In this document: piece after piece, positions 22,571 through 32,429 of the stretch
Numbering within the stretch: position 1 is the stretch's first letter
Layout of the letters: each line of letters starts with the position of its first letter
Assembly: GCF_027942865.1 (NCBI RefSeq)
Contig: NC_134526.1
Location: 18,085,784-18,149,783, forward strand
Source of the DNA: Odontesthes bonariensis
Lineage: Eukaryota; Chordata; Actinopteri; Atheriniformes; Atherinopsidae
DNA length: 64,000 nucleotides
Reading direction: 5' to 3'
The notes under the pieces: generated by a model
What the model saw: the letters and a program-made list of their open reading frames with translations, nothing else
What the model was told of the DNA's origin: nothing
Database searches by the model: none
Made by a program: the position numbers and the translations under genes

Positions 22571-22870
22571 CAATGTATATGTATCGTTTTGTTGTTTTCA
22601 ATAACGGAATGATTTTGGAACTACGTAGGTCATTAAAAAAGAAGTTCGGTTTTTAAACCTTAACTCATTTCATAAAATACGTTCAACAGTTTAGTGAAAG
22701 TCGGCGTCCTTCGGATGATATTTAGATCACTCGAGATCCGCCTATATCCATATAACGGGGAGAGAACCGGGCATAGACAATACAGTATTTATTTCACCAA
22801 TACTTTAAGATACTTTCTGTTGCCACTTGTAGCATGCTGATAGTAAATGTGAGTTTCTTATAAGTCTTTG

Positions 22871-22920
22871 TAAAGAACTGTAATAACGAAAGGGAAAGTA
22901 AAGGGGAAGCATATAAAAGG
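22871..22920 (+). promoter_or_regulatory. orphan ISRE + TATA promoter module
   Basis: AGAACTGTAATAACGAAAGG begins a block shared with the promoters of both IFI44-like copies. Here the ISRE is a perfect GAAANNGAAA core (GAAAGGGAAAGT, 22888-22899), followed by TATAAAA at 22912. No gene starts within the next several kb on this strand. A LINE tail and a piggyBac-like scrap follow. Confidence 0.6.
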
Positions 22921-22984
22921 CTTCAAACAAGTCTTCAGATAAATTTGCAGCAATTTCAGACATCTGGCAGCGGTTTGTTTGGCA

Positions 22985-23041
22985 GCATTGAGTTGCCTGT
23001 GGTATGAAATGCGCTATATAAATAAAGACGCCTTGCCTTGC
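22985..23041 (+). mobile_element. non-LTR retroelement 3' tail with (CCTTG)n end
   Basis: Same conserved tail as 8919-8955 (GTTGCCTGTGGTATGAAATG and on), but ending in CCTTG units instead of ATTG units. Confidence 0.6.
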
Positions 23042-23446
23042 CTTCAGAATTGTGTGTCGTCCTACAGTCCAGGGCAACATGTTACAGTGGATGAGCAGTT
23101 ATTTCCTTCAAAGGTTCTGTTGGGTCTAAAAGTTCACTCAAGACAACCCCAGTGATCAACAAAACACACACACACAAGATTGTATTTTTACTTGCAAGGG
23201 GAGCCTGACGGAGTGACAGAACTTACTCCTTCACCCGTGCTCAAACGACTCCATCCGACTTTCCCCCGTGTAGTTCTTTTTATTCCACAGCTTAGTTACA
23301 ATCAGCATACGTAAAGCAATCTTGTGAGCAAGATGCAACAAATGTTTCACTCTGACATCTAGTTCCTCACGTGTTGAGTGGTTGCACATTCTCCTACATG
23401 GGAAGACCAGAGCACCCTGTTTCTCACAGTTCCCTTTAATTACTTT

Positions 23447-24168
23447 AGCCGCATTCCCACTGTAGGAACCTTTGGCAGTTCCAACCTTTTAATCCACGGG
23501 GCCGTTTTCTCCCGCATTTGCACATACCGGAACTCGGGAACATCGCCCCCAGTTCCTATAAACATTTTAGCTCCTTCTCCGAGGCTGGGGCTTTTCTGGG
23601 TTCTATAGGAACACATCTGACGTAGGTGTTTGGTGGTCGGTAGCTACGCCCCATGTCATGTTGTCACGGCTGAAATGTTTACTCATACAACACGGACACA
23701 ACCTGCGCGTGTTTAATAAGTTAAACTTACACGTTGTCTCCTTTGTCTGCGGCGCTCTGCTCTCCTTCCTTCATGAAACCAAGAAGTATCGCCTGCGCTC
23801 GATCCTTCGTCTCCTGCCTCTCTCTGTGAGCTCTTCCAGCCTCGATATTAGACGCCTGATGTGATCGTCCATGATTAATATCACCATCATGCAGACCATG
23901 AACACAGTGGCCTCCCCGCTCTCCATATTAGCTTCTTGGTGGTGTTTTTTCCTTCTCTCCTTACTTTTCGCGGGTTTTGTTTTGTTTTGTTGTTGAATGT
24001 GGCGCTAAAGTAACACGTCACTGACGCAGACGGTTGCACCGCATCAGTCCCGACCTGATCCCGACTCATGTGCGAATGCAAACTGAAACAGTTCCGCTGG
24101 GGAAGGACAGTTATCAGAACGAAATTCGAGGAGGACCGTTCTTAGAACGGCTCTGTCCGAATGCGGCT
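23447..24168. mobile_element. 722-bp non-autonomous DNA element
   Basis: Ends AGCCGCATTCCCAC on the left and the complement of AGCCGCATTCGGAC on the right, with TTT on each side as a possible 3-bp duplication. Subterminal pieces CGTTCTTAGAACGG and GGAACC/GGTTCC words suggest paired internal repeats. No transposase frame. The ends resemble the nested element at 12502 (AGCCCTATTCGGAC), suggesting one superfamily. Confidence 0.65.
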
Positions 24169-24389
24169 TTTGTATCACAGCAAGCAAAGTTCACACACTA
24201 CATGCCTGTCTATGAAATGTTGTTTACTCAAAATGAAAATCTATATGCATTTTTCCAACAGGTGTGTTGTGAATAGTGAACAATAGTATTGTTCAGAATA
24301 CGAATGAGACAGCTAGCATCTTGAGAGGAATACACAATTTTTTTGCAGAGGGGAGGAGGCATGCAGCAGAAGGGAAAATGTCTGAGGCA

Positions 24390-24680
24390 GAACTGTAATA
24401 ATGAATGGGCTGCCCCCTTCCTTCCATCAATGACATATACACATCTCGCTGCCTCAGCAGAGCGCAAAACATTATCAAAGACATCACCCATCCCACCCAC
24501 CACCTGTTTGACCTGCTTCCCTCTGGCAGACGCTACAGGTGCACAAGAGCCAAGACAAACAGACTCAAGAACAGTTTCTTTCTAAAAGCCATCACCATCC
24601 TGAATGCACACATGCACCAGCGCCCCCAACGTGCAAAACCTCATGTGCAATAACCCCACCCTCACAGAACCCCCTGTGCA
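24390..24680 (+). pseudogene. 3' end of a non-LTR retrotransposon (reverse-transcriptase ORF C-terminus)
   Basis: The frame reads L-P-S-I-N-D-I-Y then H-H-L-F-D-L-L-P-S-G-R-R-Y-R and K-T-N-R-L-K-N-S-F-F. The L-P-S-G-R-R-Y-R ... R-L-K-N-S-F block is the characteristic C-terminal end of Rex/CR1-like fish LINEs. It is heavily 5'-truncated. Upstream (24376-24400) a piece of the IFI44 promoter block (GCAGAACTGTAATAATGAA) abuts it, suggesting the LINE landed in a former promoter copy. Confidence 0.7.
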
Positions 24681-24986
24681 ATAATCTTTTGTGCAATAAT
24701 GTGTAAGAATGTAAGATAGCATTTTTCCATTTGTATTTCATTTTGTATTTTTGCACATGAAGGCTAGCCGCAAATTCAACATGGCAGACTCACCTGTCTC
24801 CAATCGCTCATCAACCGTCCAGGTCCAGATATAAGATGCTCCTTCCTGGGTTCTACCTGTTCGCCAGTAGCTGCATGCGATAGCTCTCGCTCGTTGGTCG
24901 AACGCCGCAGCAGACATCCCAAGTACCAAAAACTCGTTTCAGGGAGATGCTTATCGACCCCCCCACCCCCCGCGCCCGGCCCTATA

Positions 24987-26024
24987 TTAAAGGGACACTA
25001 TGTAATAAATTAAGTCATTTATTAGCTCAAATTAACATGTTCATTCATAAGTTAGTCCTCATTGGTGTAAAATGATCTCTGTCAAAAATCTCCCTTATCC
25101 TCCTGAGTGAAGAATAACTTGTCTGTATCTACATAGAGCAGGTAAGCTCTATGGAGGCTGCCATGTCCTTCCGGTCTATGAAAAATGACGAAGTGCCGAG
25201 AGGGACATAAAGCACTTCGAATCGCGATTTCCCCACCAGGCCTACAAGCAGAAATGACGTCATTGTGACGTCATTTCCGCCAAATGGCTTACAGCCGCTA
25301 ATGCTAAATAGATTTTATTCCTTGGCACATATGTCTTTGTGTTCATTAGCTTTCTTTTTGTAAGTGCATCATCTTCTTCTTTTTATTATTATTCCTATGC
25401 TCCCCCTGGATATCTTCTTTTTGGCGTTATGCTCACATTTGTAAACTGTTATTTTGTTGATTTACTAATAAAGTTTAAAAAAAAAAAAAAAAAAAATGCT
25501 AAATAGATTTTCTCGTAAATGGTCCCACTAATAATGCATTGATTGTTACCAAACTTCTGCCGTGGTACACATAGGCTCTTAACTCACAAAACGAGGCATT
25601 AGAAAGTTTGTAAGTTTACCGTGAGTTTATTTTCCGCTGCTAATGCTCCTATTGCTAACGCAGGCTAATGCTAACGCTGCGTCGACGTCACTTCCGGTAA
25701 CTCCCGGAATATGACTAATTGCATTGCTTGCACACCAAAGGAGATGTTATGTTATCTGACATGTTATCTGTCATCTGTATTCATAGTGTTGTTGTATGTG
25801 TGTTATGTAATCCTTTGTACTGTGTGTCTTGATTTCTTTTTGTTTGTATGGACCTTGAGTCTGAAGCTATAGCTTCTTGAATCTTGACACATTCCGCTTG
25901 CCGTAGTTCAAGAAGTTGCAGCGCACATTTGAAAACGTGAGGCGCTAGAGAACAAATTCATTCAACTTTGCAAAATAAAATTGCACCACTAGATGGGGGA
26001 AGAAATTACATAGTGTCCCTTTAA
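24987..26024. mobile_element. 1.04-kb TTAA-flanked DNA transposon
   Basis: TTAA at 24987-24990 and 26021-26024; inverted ends AGGGACACTATGTAAT and its near complement ATTACATAGTGTCCCT. TTAA duplication points to a piggyBac-type non-autonomous element. The body contains a retroposed insert at 25319-25494 with its own target duplication and no transposase frame. Confidence 0.8.
25319..25494 (+). mobile_element. poly(A)-tailed retroposed insert with 17-bp target duplication
   Basis: AATGCTAAATAGATTTT occurs just before (about 25302-25318) and just after (about 25495-25511) the insert. The insert ends AATAAAGTTT followed by about 20 A. It is about 176 bp long and non-coding: a 5'-truncated LINE tail or a piece of an mRNA 3' end copied by LINE machinery. 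It is younger than the TTAA element that hosts it. Confidence 0.85.
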
Positions 26025-26220
26025 ATTGGGGATATTTTTAAAGGCTTAGACAGGCTGGATATAGATAGTTAGATACTGTAGCTGGCTCGTTAGATATAGG
26101 CCTACACAATTTAGTAACTAAATGTGTTTGATACTTTAAATAAGTCTTTGATACGTTTTGCTTTATTTTATAACAGCATTTAACCTACAGAAATGAAATG
26201 CAGATGATGGTGCGTTCAAC

Positions 26221-26860
26221 TTAGCCTACCTCCACATGTTTTACAGTCATTAAGTCCGCCGTGGGCAATACTGAAGTCACTATTGCATACAGTGCACCTC
26301 GCACGGTGTCATCATTCTTCACCTTCACTAGGCATGGATATACTTTAGTATATTCTGCTGTAAAATGAGTCATATATTTTCGTTTTTTACTCAAGGATTC
26401 ACCCTCTGCCATTTGGCAGGATGCACAGTTTTGAGTGGTAACTTAGGTGACTGTCAGAGAGTAAATCGAAGCCCTCCCACACCGAACATTATTGGCTTAT
26501 TTTGCTGACTAAACCAATCAGCGCGCCCTCTGACAAGCAGTCGGCCTGAGCAGAGCATCGCTTTGGACAGATACGCATTACGCACAGGTTTCACAAGCAA
26601 CCTCTCCCCACGGCCTACACCCCTCTCTCTCTCTCTCTTGCCTGCGCAGTCGAAACGCGCATGGTGCACGAGAAATTGTATTGCCTGCACGCTCTCACTC
26701 GCATTGAAAAAAAACAAACAAACAAAAAAAAACACTCCCTCGCATAGTCTAAAATCCGGGATATTTTATCCGACTCGCGGGCATCCGTGATTAACTATCA
26801 ATATCAGGGAGACTCCCGGAAGTTCCGGGAGACTTGGGATGTCTGCCGCAGGATTACTAT
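26221..26860 (-). pseudogene. hAT-type transposon head with BED-like N-terminus
   Basis: On the minus strand a frame starts M-A-E-G-E-S-L-S-K-K-R-K-Y, followed by a Y-P-C-L-V-K ... D-D-T stretch and later V-K-H-V-E. This resembles the start of ZBED-like hAT transposases, but the zinc-binding cysteines are lost through frameshifts. The leader side includes GGGAGACTCCCGGAAGTTCC near 26808-26833, a text seen near the 5' end of such fish elements. A (TC)n tract lies at 26622-26640. No matching right end was found. Confidence 0.45.
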
Positions 26861-27647
26861 GTCTGATTCGGATTCTGACGCCTTTCTGCCGTTTCCAAGC
26901 CTGCTTCCCCCGCTCCCTCCTGTCGGAGCGCCCGGCTCGCCCCTCACTCTGCTGCCGGCTCCTTGGCATCCGCTCTCCAGTCCTGGGGCATCCGCCCAGC
27001 TGAGGGCCTCGGCCCCGATCAGCTCGCTTCCCTGACAGAGCTTCTCCAAACCGGCGATTCATCGACTCCTTCCCCACCCACCGCTGGTAAAAGGTCCAGG
27101 AATCGATCCCCGCCTCCGGCCAAGTGGCGCCGGGGCCGTCCTCGCTCCTCCGCTCCGGCTCCGGGGCCCACGCGCGCAGCCTCCGCTTCGATATGGTTCT
27201 CTGTCTCATTGTGTTAATATGTTTGCCCGGTCTCACGCTTGCTTCTCTCACCTAGGCCAGCCGTATGTGCCTGCTCACGCTCATGTCTCGCCTCGTCTTC
27301 GCTCCAAAGATCCCGCAGGGGCAGTATGTTGACTTGGTCTTCCTGATTGCTCACCTCTCCCGTGGTCGACCGGCAGGTCGCTTCCTCTTCTGATTTCACG
27401 GCTGTTCCGCTCGGCCGATCCCCGCCTGTCCAGGGATCTTTCCATCCGCGCTTTTGTAGCTGCATTCGGGGTCTACAGGGACGTTATTTGCTCTGTTTAT
27501 CCCGAGCGCCGAGTCGAGCGGGACTCCTATCTCGCTCTGATTGCCGATCTCAACCTTAAATACGGCATGCTTCTCCTGCTTCACCGTAGCGCCCTCTGTC
27601 CCTCCATTCCGTTAAGGCGGCCCCCTCCGCTCTTCCTGTTCCTAAAA
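26861..27647 (+). other. GC-rich retroelement-like fragment, unclassified
   Basis: Composition jumps to GC-rich here. A plus-strand frame near 27410-27600 reads L-S-I-R-A-F-V-A-A-F-G-V-Y-R-D-V-I-C-S-V and continues through L-I-A-D-L-N-L-K-Y-G, reminiscent of gag-like proteins of fish tyrosine-recombinase (DIRS-type) retroelements. Frames are broken and no reverse transcriptase or recombinase was found. The classification is a guess. Confidence 0.3.
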
Positions 27648-27720
27648 GCCCGGCTAGCTCGGTCGGTAGAGCGTGAGACTGGTAACCTCAGGGTCGTGAA
27701 TTCGCGCCCTACGTTGGGCG
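27648..27720 (+). pseudogene. tRNA-Lys-like sequence (pseudo-tRNA)
   Basis: Exactly 73 nt that fold like tRNA-Lys: acceptor GCCCGGC/GTTGGGC, D arm GCTC...GAGC, variable GGGTC, discriminator G. However, the anticodon loop reads CTGGTAA (anticodon position GGT, not a lysine anticodon), the last anticodon-stem pair is lost, and the T stem (GTGAA/CCTAC) has two mismatches. It is probably a pseudogene or the head of a SINE. No poly-T terminator follows. Confidence 0.5.
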
Positions 27721-27920
27721 TAGCAGTTTGATGTTTGATCCAGCACTTAAAATCAAGTTCAGCTCTGTTGCCACCATCACAGCGTCCTCAGTGGTGCCTC
27801 TTTGAATGATCACAATCCAAGATGTCTTTATGAACCATGATTTCTTTCTTAGCCTAACGAAATGATGTTGCAGCCTAAAGCCAGCAAGAACTGACCAAAC
27901 TGTTTGGGTAAGGTATTGTT

Positions 27921-28400
27921 AAAGGGGAACTCCGGGGCATTTGAAGCGCATTTCCATTGCTAGAGGTTGTCAAATACTGATAGTAGGACACAGACAGGTG
28001 CAAATCTGCGCTCCCTGTGTGGAGATCGCGCTGTTCGCACAGCCTGTCATGCGAGGCTAATACGTGGTGGCTAGGGGCAAGCGCTAACCCTTCCACGTAA
28101 AACAACAACTTGCACACTGCAGAAACGTCACACCACTTTATAAACCATCCGACAATAAAGTCACAAGCCTTACCATCAAAACCATATGCATGGTTCTTAC
28201 ATTACTGGCATGGGGACGTTACAAAACAACTTTATAAACAGCATGTAACTCACCGGTTAGTTGTACGCTCGCGCATGTGAAAGCCCAAAAGAGTGATGGA
28301 CGATAATCACATATACAAAACAATTAATCTTCTCTAGAAAAACTGCGTTCAAGTATTTAAAACATTACAACAATACATGCCCAGTAATATGTCCGTGTGT
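27921..28400. repeat. left part of another TTAA-type repeat
   Basis: Begins TTAAAGGGGAACTCCGGGGC after AT-rich sequence, like the TTAA-bounded elements elsewhere in the window. No matching right end was found, so it is truncated or misjudged. No coding frame. Confidence 0.35.
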
Positions 28401-28904
28401 GCGTATTAAGTGAGAAATGCAGGCGTATTTTTCTCATGCTGTCTGGAAGGCAGAACTTTTCAATTGGAGGAAATGTTCTCATTACCTTAAACGCATTGCA
28501 TCTCTCCCACAAGGGAAGTCAGGGCCGTGCATGACACAGTACACGTTGGTATGCGGATCCGTTACAGACCACATACAGAGTTCTTCAGCTGTGGCTGCAC
28601 GTACACAAGCTACACCACTGCATTCAAAAAAGGAACTAGAGGAGCTTCTTGAACAGCTAGCTGCGATTGTGAGTGCAGCCTCGAGATGAAATGGCTGTCA
28701 ACTGGGGCTGCTGTTGGCGTTGTTAGGATTATGGCTGCAGAAAGCAGGGTGTTCTCGAGGCATCCCTCCAGCAGCTCGGTCGCTGGTCTTCGGCAGGCTA
28801 CTCCCCCTACACACGTCCAGACCTTCAATCCGTGCTCGTTGCTCAACGCTTGTTCATTTTATCGGTAAGCTCGCACAATTACTGGTGGTGGAGTCCTTCA
28901 GCCC

Positions 28905-29265
28905 TAACTGTCCATTCTCTCTCTCTCTGGCAGCCCAGGCGGGCTCACTCCCCGCGCAGCCCAAGCGGGCTCACTTCCCCTGCAGCCCAGTGTGCCCACT
29001 CTCGCCTTTCTCTCTCTACTAGAGCAGCCCAATCGGGCTCACTCTCCATCTCTCTTTCTCCTCTGGCAGCATAGACAGGCCCAATTTCCATGCAGCCAAG
29101 CTGGCTATCCCTCCGCAGCCCAAGCGGGCTCATCCTCCCTTTCTCTCTCTCTCCTCTGGCAGCCCAGCGGGCTCATTCTCCCTCTCTCTCTCTCTTCGGG
29201 CAGCCCAAGCGGGCTCAATTCCCCTGCAGCCCAGGCGGGCTCACACTCCCCTTCTCTCCCCCTCT
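28905..29265. repeat. imperfect minisatellite (GCAGCCCAAGCGGGCTCA units)
   Basis: About eight units of CAGCCCAAGCGGGCTCA or variants alternate with (TC)n spacers such as CTCTCTCTCTCCTCTGG. A G-run follows at about 29303-29314. Each unit contains a small palindrome, AGCCC...GGGCT. Open frames across it on both strands are low-complexity. Confidence 0.8.
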
Positions 29266-29579
29266 TCCCTGACGGAAGCCTGTCGTGAGGGTTTCTTTTT
29301 TTGGGGGGGGGGGGCAAACCTTCTCACAGGCTCCTGTCTCACCTTCCAGCCAGACCCTCGCCAGCTCGGCCCCGGCTACCTTTTTGGGGGGATGATATCC
29401 AGCATCTATCTCCCTGTGCCGGACTTTCAAGCTCACAGCGGTTCAGCTTGCATGTCCTCTGCCGGGGCCCGAGCGCCAAAGAAATCTTGTTAATAAAACT
29501 TTACAATTGTCTCCCTATCTCTCCGAGTGAGTCTCTCCAGGTTGAATTGTATTTATATCGTGTTTTTTTTAATTTATTT

Positions 29580-29686
29580 TTTTATTTCTTATTTATATTA
29601 GGACCAGCATCTCGTGGAGCCCCCTGTAATTTCGTTGTGCACAGTTTGTCTGTTGCACAATGACAATAAAGCTTTCTAATTCTAAA
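29580..29686 (+). mobile_element. LINE-type 3' tail
   Basis: GGACCAGCATCTCGTGGAGC and then TTGCACAATGACAATAAAGC make a non-coding tail typical of CR1/Rex-like elements. It runs directly into a truncated copy of the IFI44 promoter block. Confidence 0.45.
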
Positions 29687-29725
29687 AGTAAAGGTGAAGC
29701 CTATAAGAGTCTTCACAGGATGACA
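29687..29725 (+). promoter_or_regulatory. truncated IFI44-type promoter module
   Basis: AAAGTAAAGGTGAAGCCTAT then AAGAGTCTTC matches the downstream half of the module at 30676-30712 (TATA at 29702). The upstream half is replaced by the LINE tail. Confidence 0.5.
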
Positions 29726-29734
29726 GTTATTTCT

Positions 29735-30554
29735 TTCAAAGGTTTGTTGTCCCTTTCTGCAGTACATTGCATCCAAGCATGACAAGTTTGGAATCAAGTT
29801 TGGATTGCAGCAGATCTGGACACCAAATGCATGTGTAATGCCTTCCTTTACTTGGGAAAAGATCCCACTCATCCGACGGGAGAGAGGCTGTCAGAGTGTT
29901 GTTTTGAAATTGATAGAACTGTTATAATTGGCTTTGTTCTTAGACACTATGTATCCATATTCTGTATTCTACTTAATAACCTATGTTCCTAGCTTGTACT
30001 TTTCTACCCTGCTCATACAATGCAATGTATGTCCTTGAATGGTCCAAGACTTTAAGATGACATCGCGGGACAAAATGGCTGGGTCAGATAAAGCGTCTCT
30101 ATTAGGTCAGATAGGTCTGGTACATTAGATACACGCGTAAAACAACACTCACACACACACGTTGTTCATCACATCCAAAGAGCATGACGAGGACGGTTGG
30201 CCTGCTCATGTCACTAAAAACTGGCCAATTATACTCTGTCGAGTGTAAGTACAACCTCTTTGAGATAAAGGTGAACATAAATATGAAATGTTTCCAGATA
30301 TTGGGGCTCGGGCTGACGGTTTTCCTGCGGGAGCTCTGTCACTCCGAGTCCAGCACTGCCATACTTTACATGTGACCACGAATAAATACTTTGTTTAACT
30401 TAAGATTTCTCCAGCTTGTTCTTGGGCTTCCAATGAATGAATCGGGTTAACAGAACCCTTTATGGACCAGGGAAGGACTGTAACTATGGACAATTTCTTT
30501 ACCTCTCTGTCTTTGGCTGCAAAACAAATGATGTTGCAGGGGCAGCTTGTAAAT
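29735..30554 (+). pseudogene. piggyBac-type transposase relic, split by a solo LTR
   Basis: The first part (29739-29919) reads C-P-F-L-Q-Y-I-A-S-K-H-D-K-F-G-I-K-F. After one frameshift it reads A-A-D-L-D-T-K and Y-L-G-K-D-P-T, then after another V-L-K-L-I-E. The second part (30453-30554) continues P-F-M-D-Q-G-R-T-V-T-M-D-N-F-F-T-S-L-S-L-A. The V-T-M-D-N-F-F block holds a catalytic aspartate of DDE_Tnp_1_7. The 533-bp LTR at 29920-30452 separates them; leaving it out restores the local frame. At its right edge the relic is cut by the start of the IFI44 duplication unit. Confidence 0.8.
29920..30452 (+). mobile_element. solo LTR with 4-bp GAAC target duplication
   Basis: Starts TGTTATAATTGGC and ends CGGGTTAACA (TGTTA...TAACA ends), with GAAC at 29916-29919 and again at 30453-30456. 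An AATAAA lies at 30381-30386, in the position expected of an LTR polyadenylation signal. No internal region is present, so it is a recombination-derived solo LTR of a Gypsy-type or endogenous-retrovirus-type element; it codes for nothing. Confidence 0.8.
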
Positions 30555-30658
30555 AATAGAAACACACACACAGTATGTTGGGCTGATCAGAGTTCATTCA
30601 AACAGCAGTTTGGCCTTTGTCGTTACAGGCCGCAAACTTCAAAAGTGAAAGTGTCTGG

Positions 30659-30755
30659 GCCAGAACTGTAATAATGAAAGTAAAAGTACAATTGAAGCCT
30701 ATAAGAGGCTTCATCTAGCTCTGCAGTCTTCCTATCCTACAAGAGCCAAGTAAAG
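30659..30755 (+). promoter_or_regulatory. ifi44-like A promoter and non-coding first exon
   Basis: GAAAGTAAAAGT (30676-30687) is one base short of the ISRE core GAAANNGAAA. TATAAG at 30700 serves as a TATA-like box, and a leader of roughly 25-30 nt would end at a GTAAGC donor (30756). The next exon is at 36417, so the first intron is 5.66 kb. The ISRE suggests induction by interferon through IRF/STAT factors, as known for mammalian IFI44/IFI44L. Confidence 0.65.
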
Positions 30756-32429
30756 GTAAGCAGCATAAATATTTTTTGTGATTGTAAAACCCTCTTGTTA
30801 TTTTGGTGTTTCCATTAGTTAATTCAGAGGCTAAACCAGAATCTGCGGCATCTAGGTTTTTCTGTTGATTTTTTAAATGATAACTTGATTATCAGTGTAA
30901 TTTTTGTGTTATCGTAGAATATCTTAATTGTGCTGTAGTCTAACAGCTAGAAAATGTTTAGAAATCTTCAAGGAAATATTTTCCTTATGTAACTTTTGGC
31001 AGGATATAACTTATTTTACTTTTCACTTTATGGCAGTTTATTTTTAATAAAATTTGTATGTGTAAAATGTGTAATGTGTATAAAATCTAACTATACAAGG
31101 GTAGAACAAATATATAAATAATGATTTAAACTGTAAACATTTTATGCCAGTGTAACAATGAACTCCAGCAAACCTCTGATAATGTTCCTCTATAGAGCCC
31201 TGCACTCCCACGGGACCCAACGCAAAGCAGTGCGGCGCGGGACACATTTTGAAAGCTAATTGCGGGCGCGGGCGGGAGCGGTGTTAAGCTGCAGTCCCGC
31301 TAACTAAAAACGTGTTTAATATAAAAGCTATAAATGATTAATTTATGTCTATCACATAGGCTATACAGTAGGTCTACATTTTATTTGGTGGCCTATTAAT
31401 AAAAAAAAATGAAATGTCTAGCCTACATTTGCGAATATAATCTCGCATAGGGTGAGGTCAGGTAATTTGAGCCATCAGCTAAAATGAGCCATTTAAGGTT
31501 TGAGCATCCTGGCCCTTTAAATATGAGCAGCCAATGACTGCCAACTATTTCAATGGCATGCTACAACTGTAGCCTACTTGATGTAAAATAATACATTTGA
31601 TTGGTGTATGGATGATATGGTGGGCGGGGCAATGCCACACTTCAAGACTGCTGAGAAGAACTGTGAGGTAAGTGCACTGGCAGACAATTCTGTCTTGAAA
31701 CTTATAAGGTTGGTATATTGTTGAAAAAACAACCTACAGCTTTAATATTTAGTGTAAATGCATGTTATGTAAGCAGTAATCAGATATGATTCTGAATTTG
31801 TGTTAAGCTGAGCTATTTTCCATAAAATAACACTTTTTGGTGGTGGCTCAATTTACCTTAATGCATTTCAGCTAAAATGAGCCACCTTCAGAGTTAGCTT
31901 TAGTTAATATTTTAATGGTATATACACTATACTAACATAGCATATTATAGCCTATACTAGTTATATATATATATCTATATATATATCTATATATAGATAT
32001 ATAGATATAGATAGATATAGATAGATATGCTAGGGTTATATAGCCTAGCATAGCATACTAGCGCGCACGCACGCACGCATGTGTGTGTGTGTGTACACTA
32101 TATTTATACGCTAGTACCTATCATCCATGTAAATAACAAGATCATATGTGTAATATGTCCAGATTATGGCAAAGAAGAAACAACAGCGAGGAGACAAGAG
32201 GAGAATGAAGGAGAGACAAAAAGAGAGGGGGAGGACAGAATGCAGAGGAGATAAGGGCAAGAGAAAACAAGAGAGAGGCAAGGTGAGGAGAAGAGAGGAA
32301 GAGAGAGGAGAGGAGAGGTAGAGAGAGGAAGAGAGAGGAGAGGAGAGGAGGAGAGAGGAAGAGAGAGGAGAGGAGAGGAGAAGACAAGACCAGAGAGGAC
32401 GAGAAGAGAAAAGAAGAGTGAGGAGGAAA

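Noticed and set aside
26787..27584. Series of 60-160 residue frames in GC-rich sequence on both strands
   Set aside because: High GC makes open frames by chance; only a short gag-like stretch was kept as a low-confidence feature.
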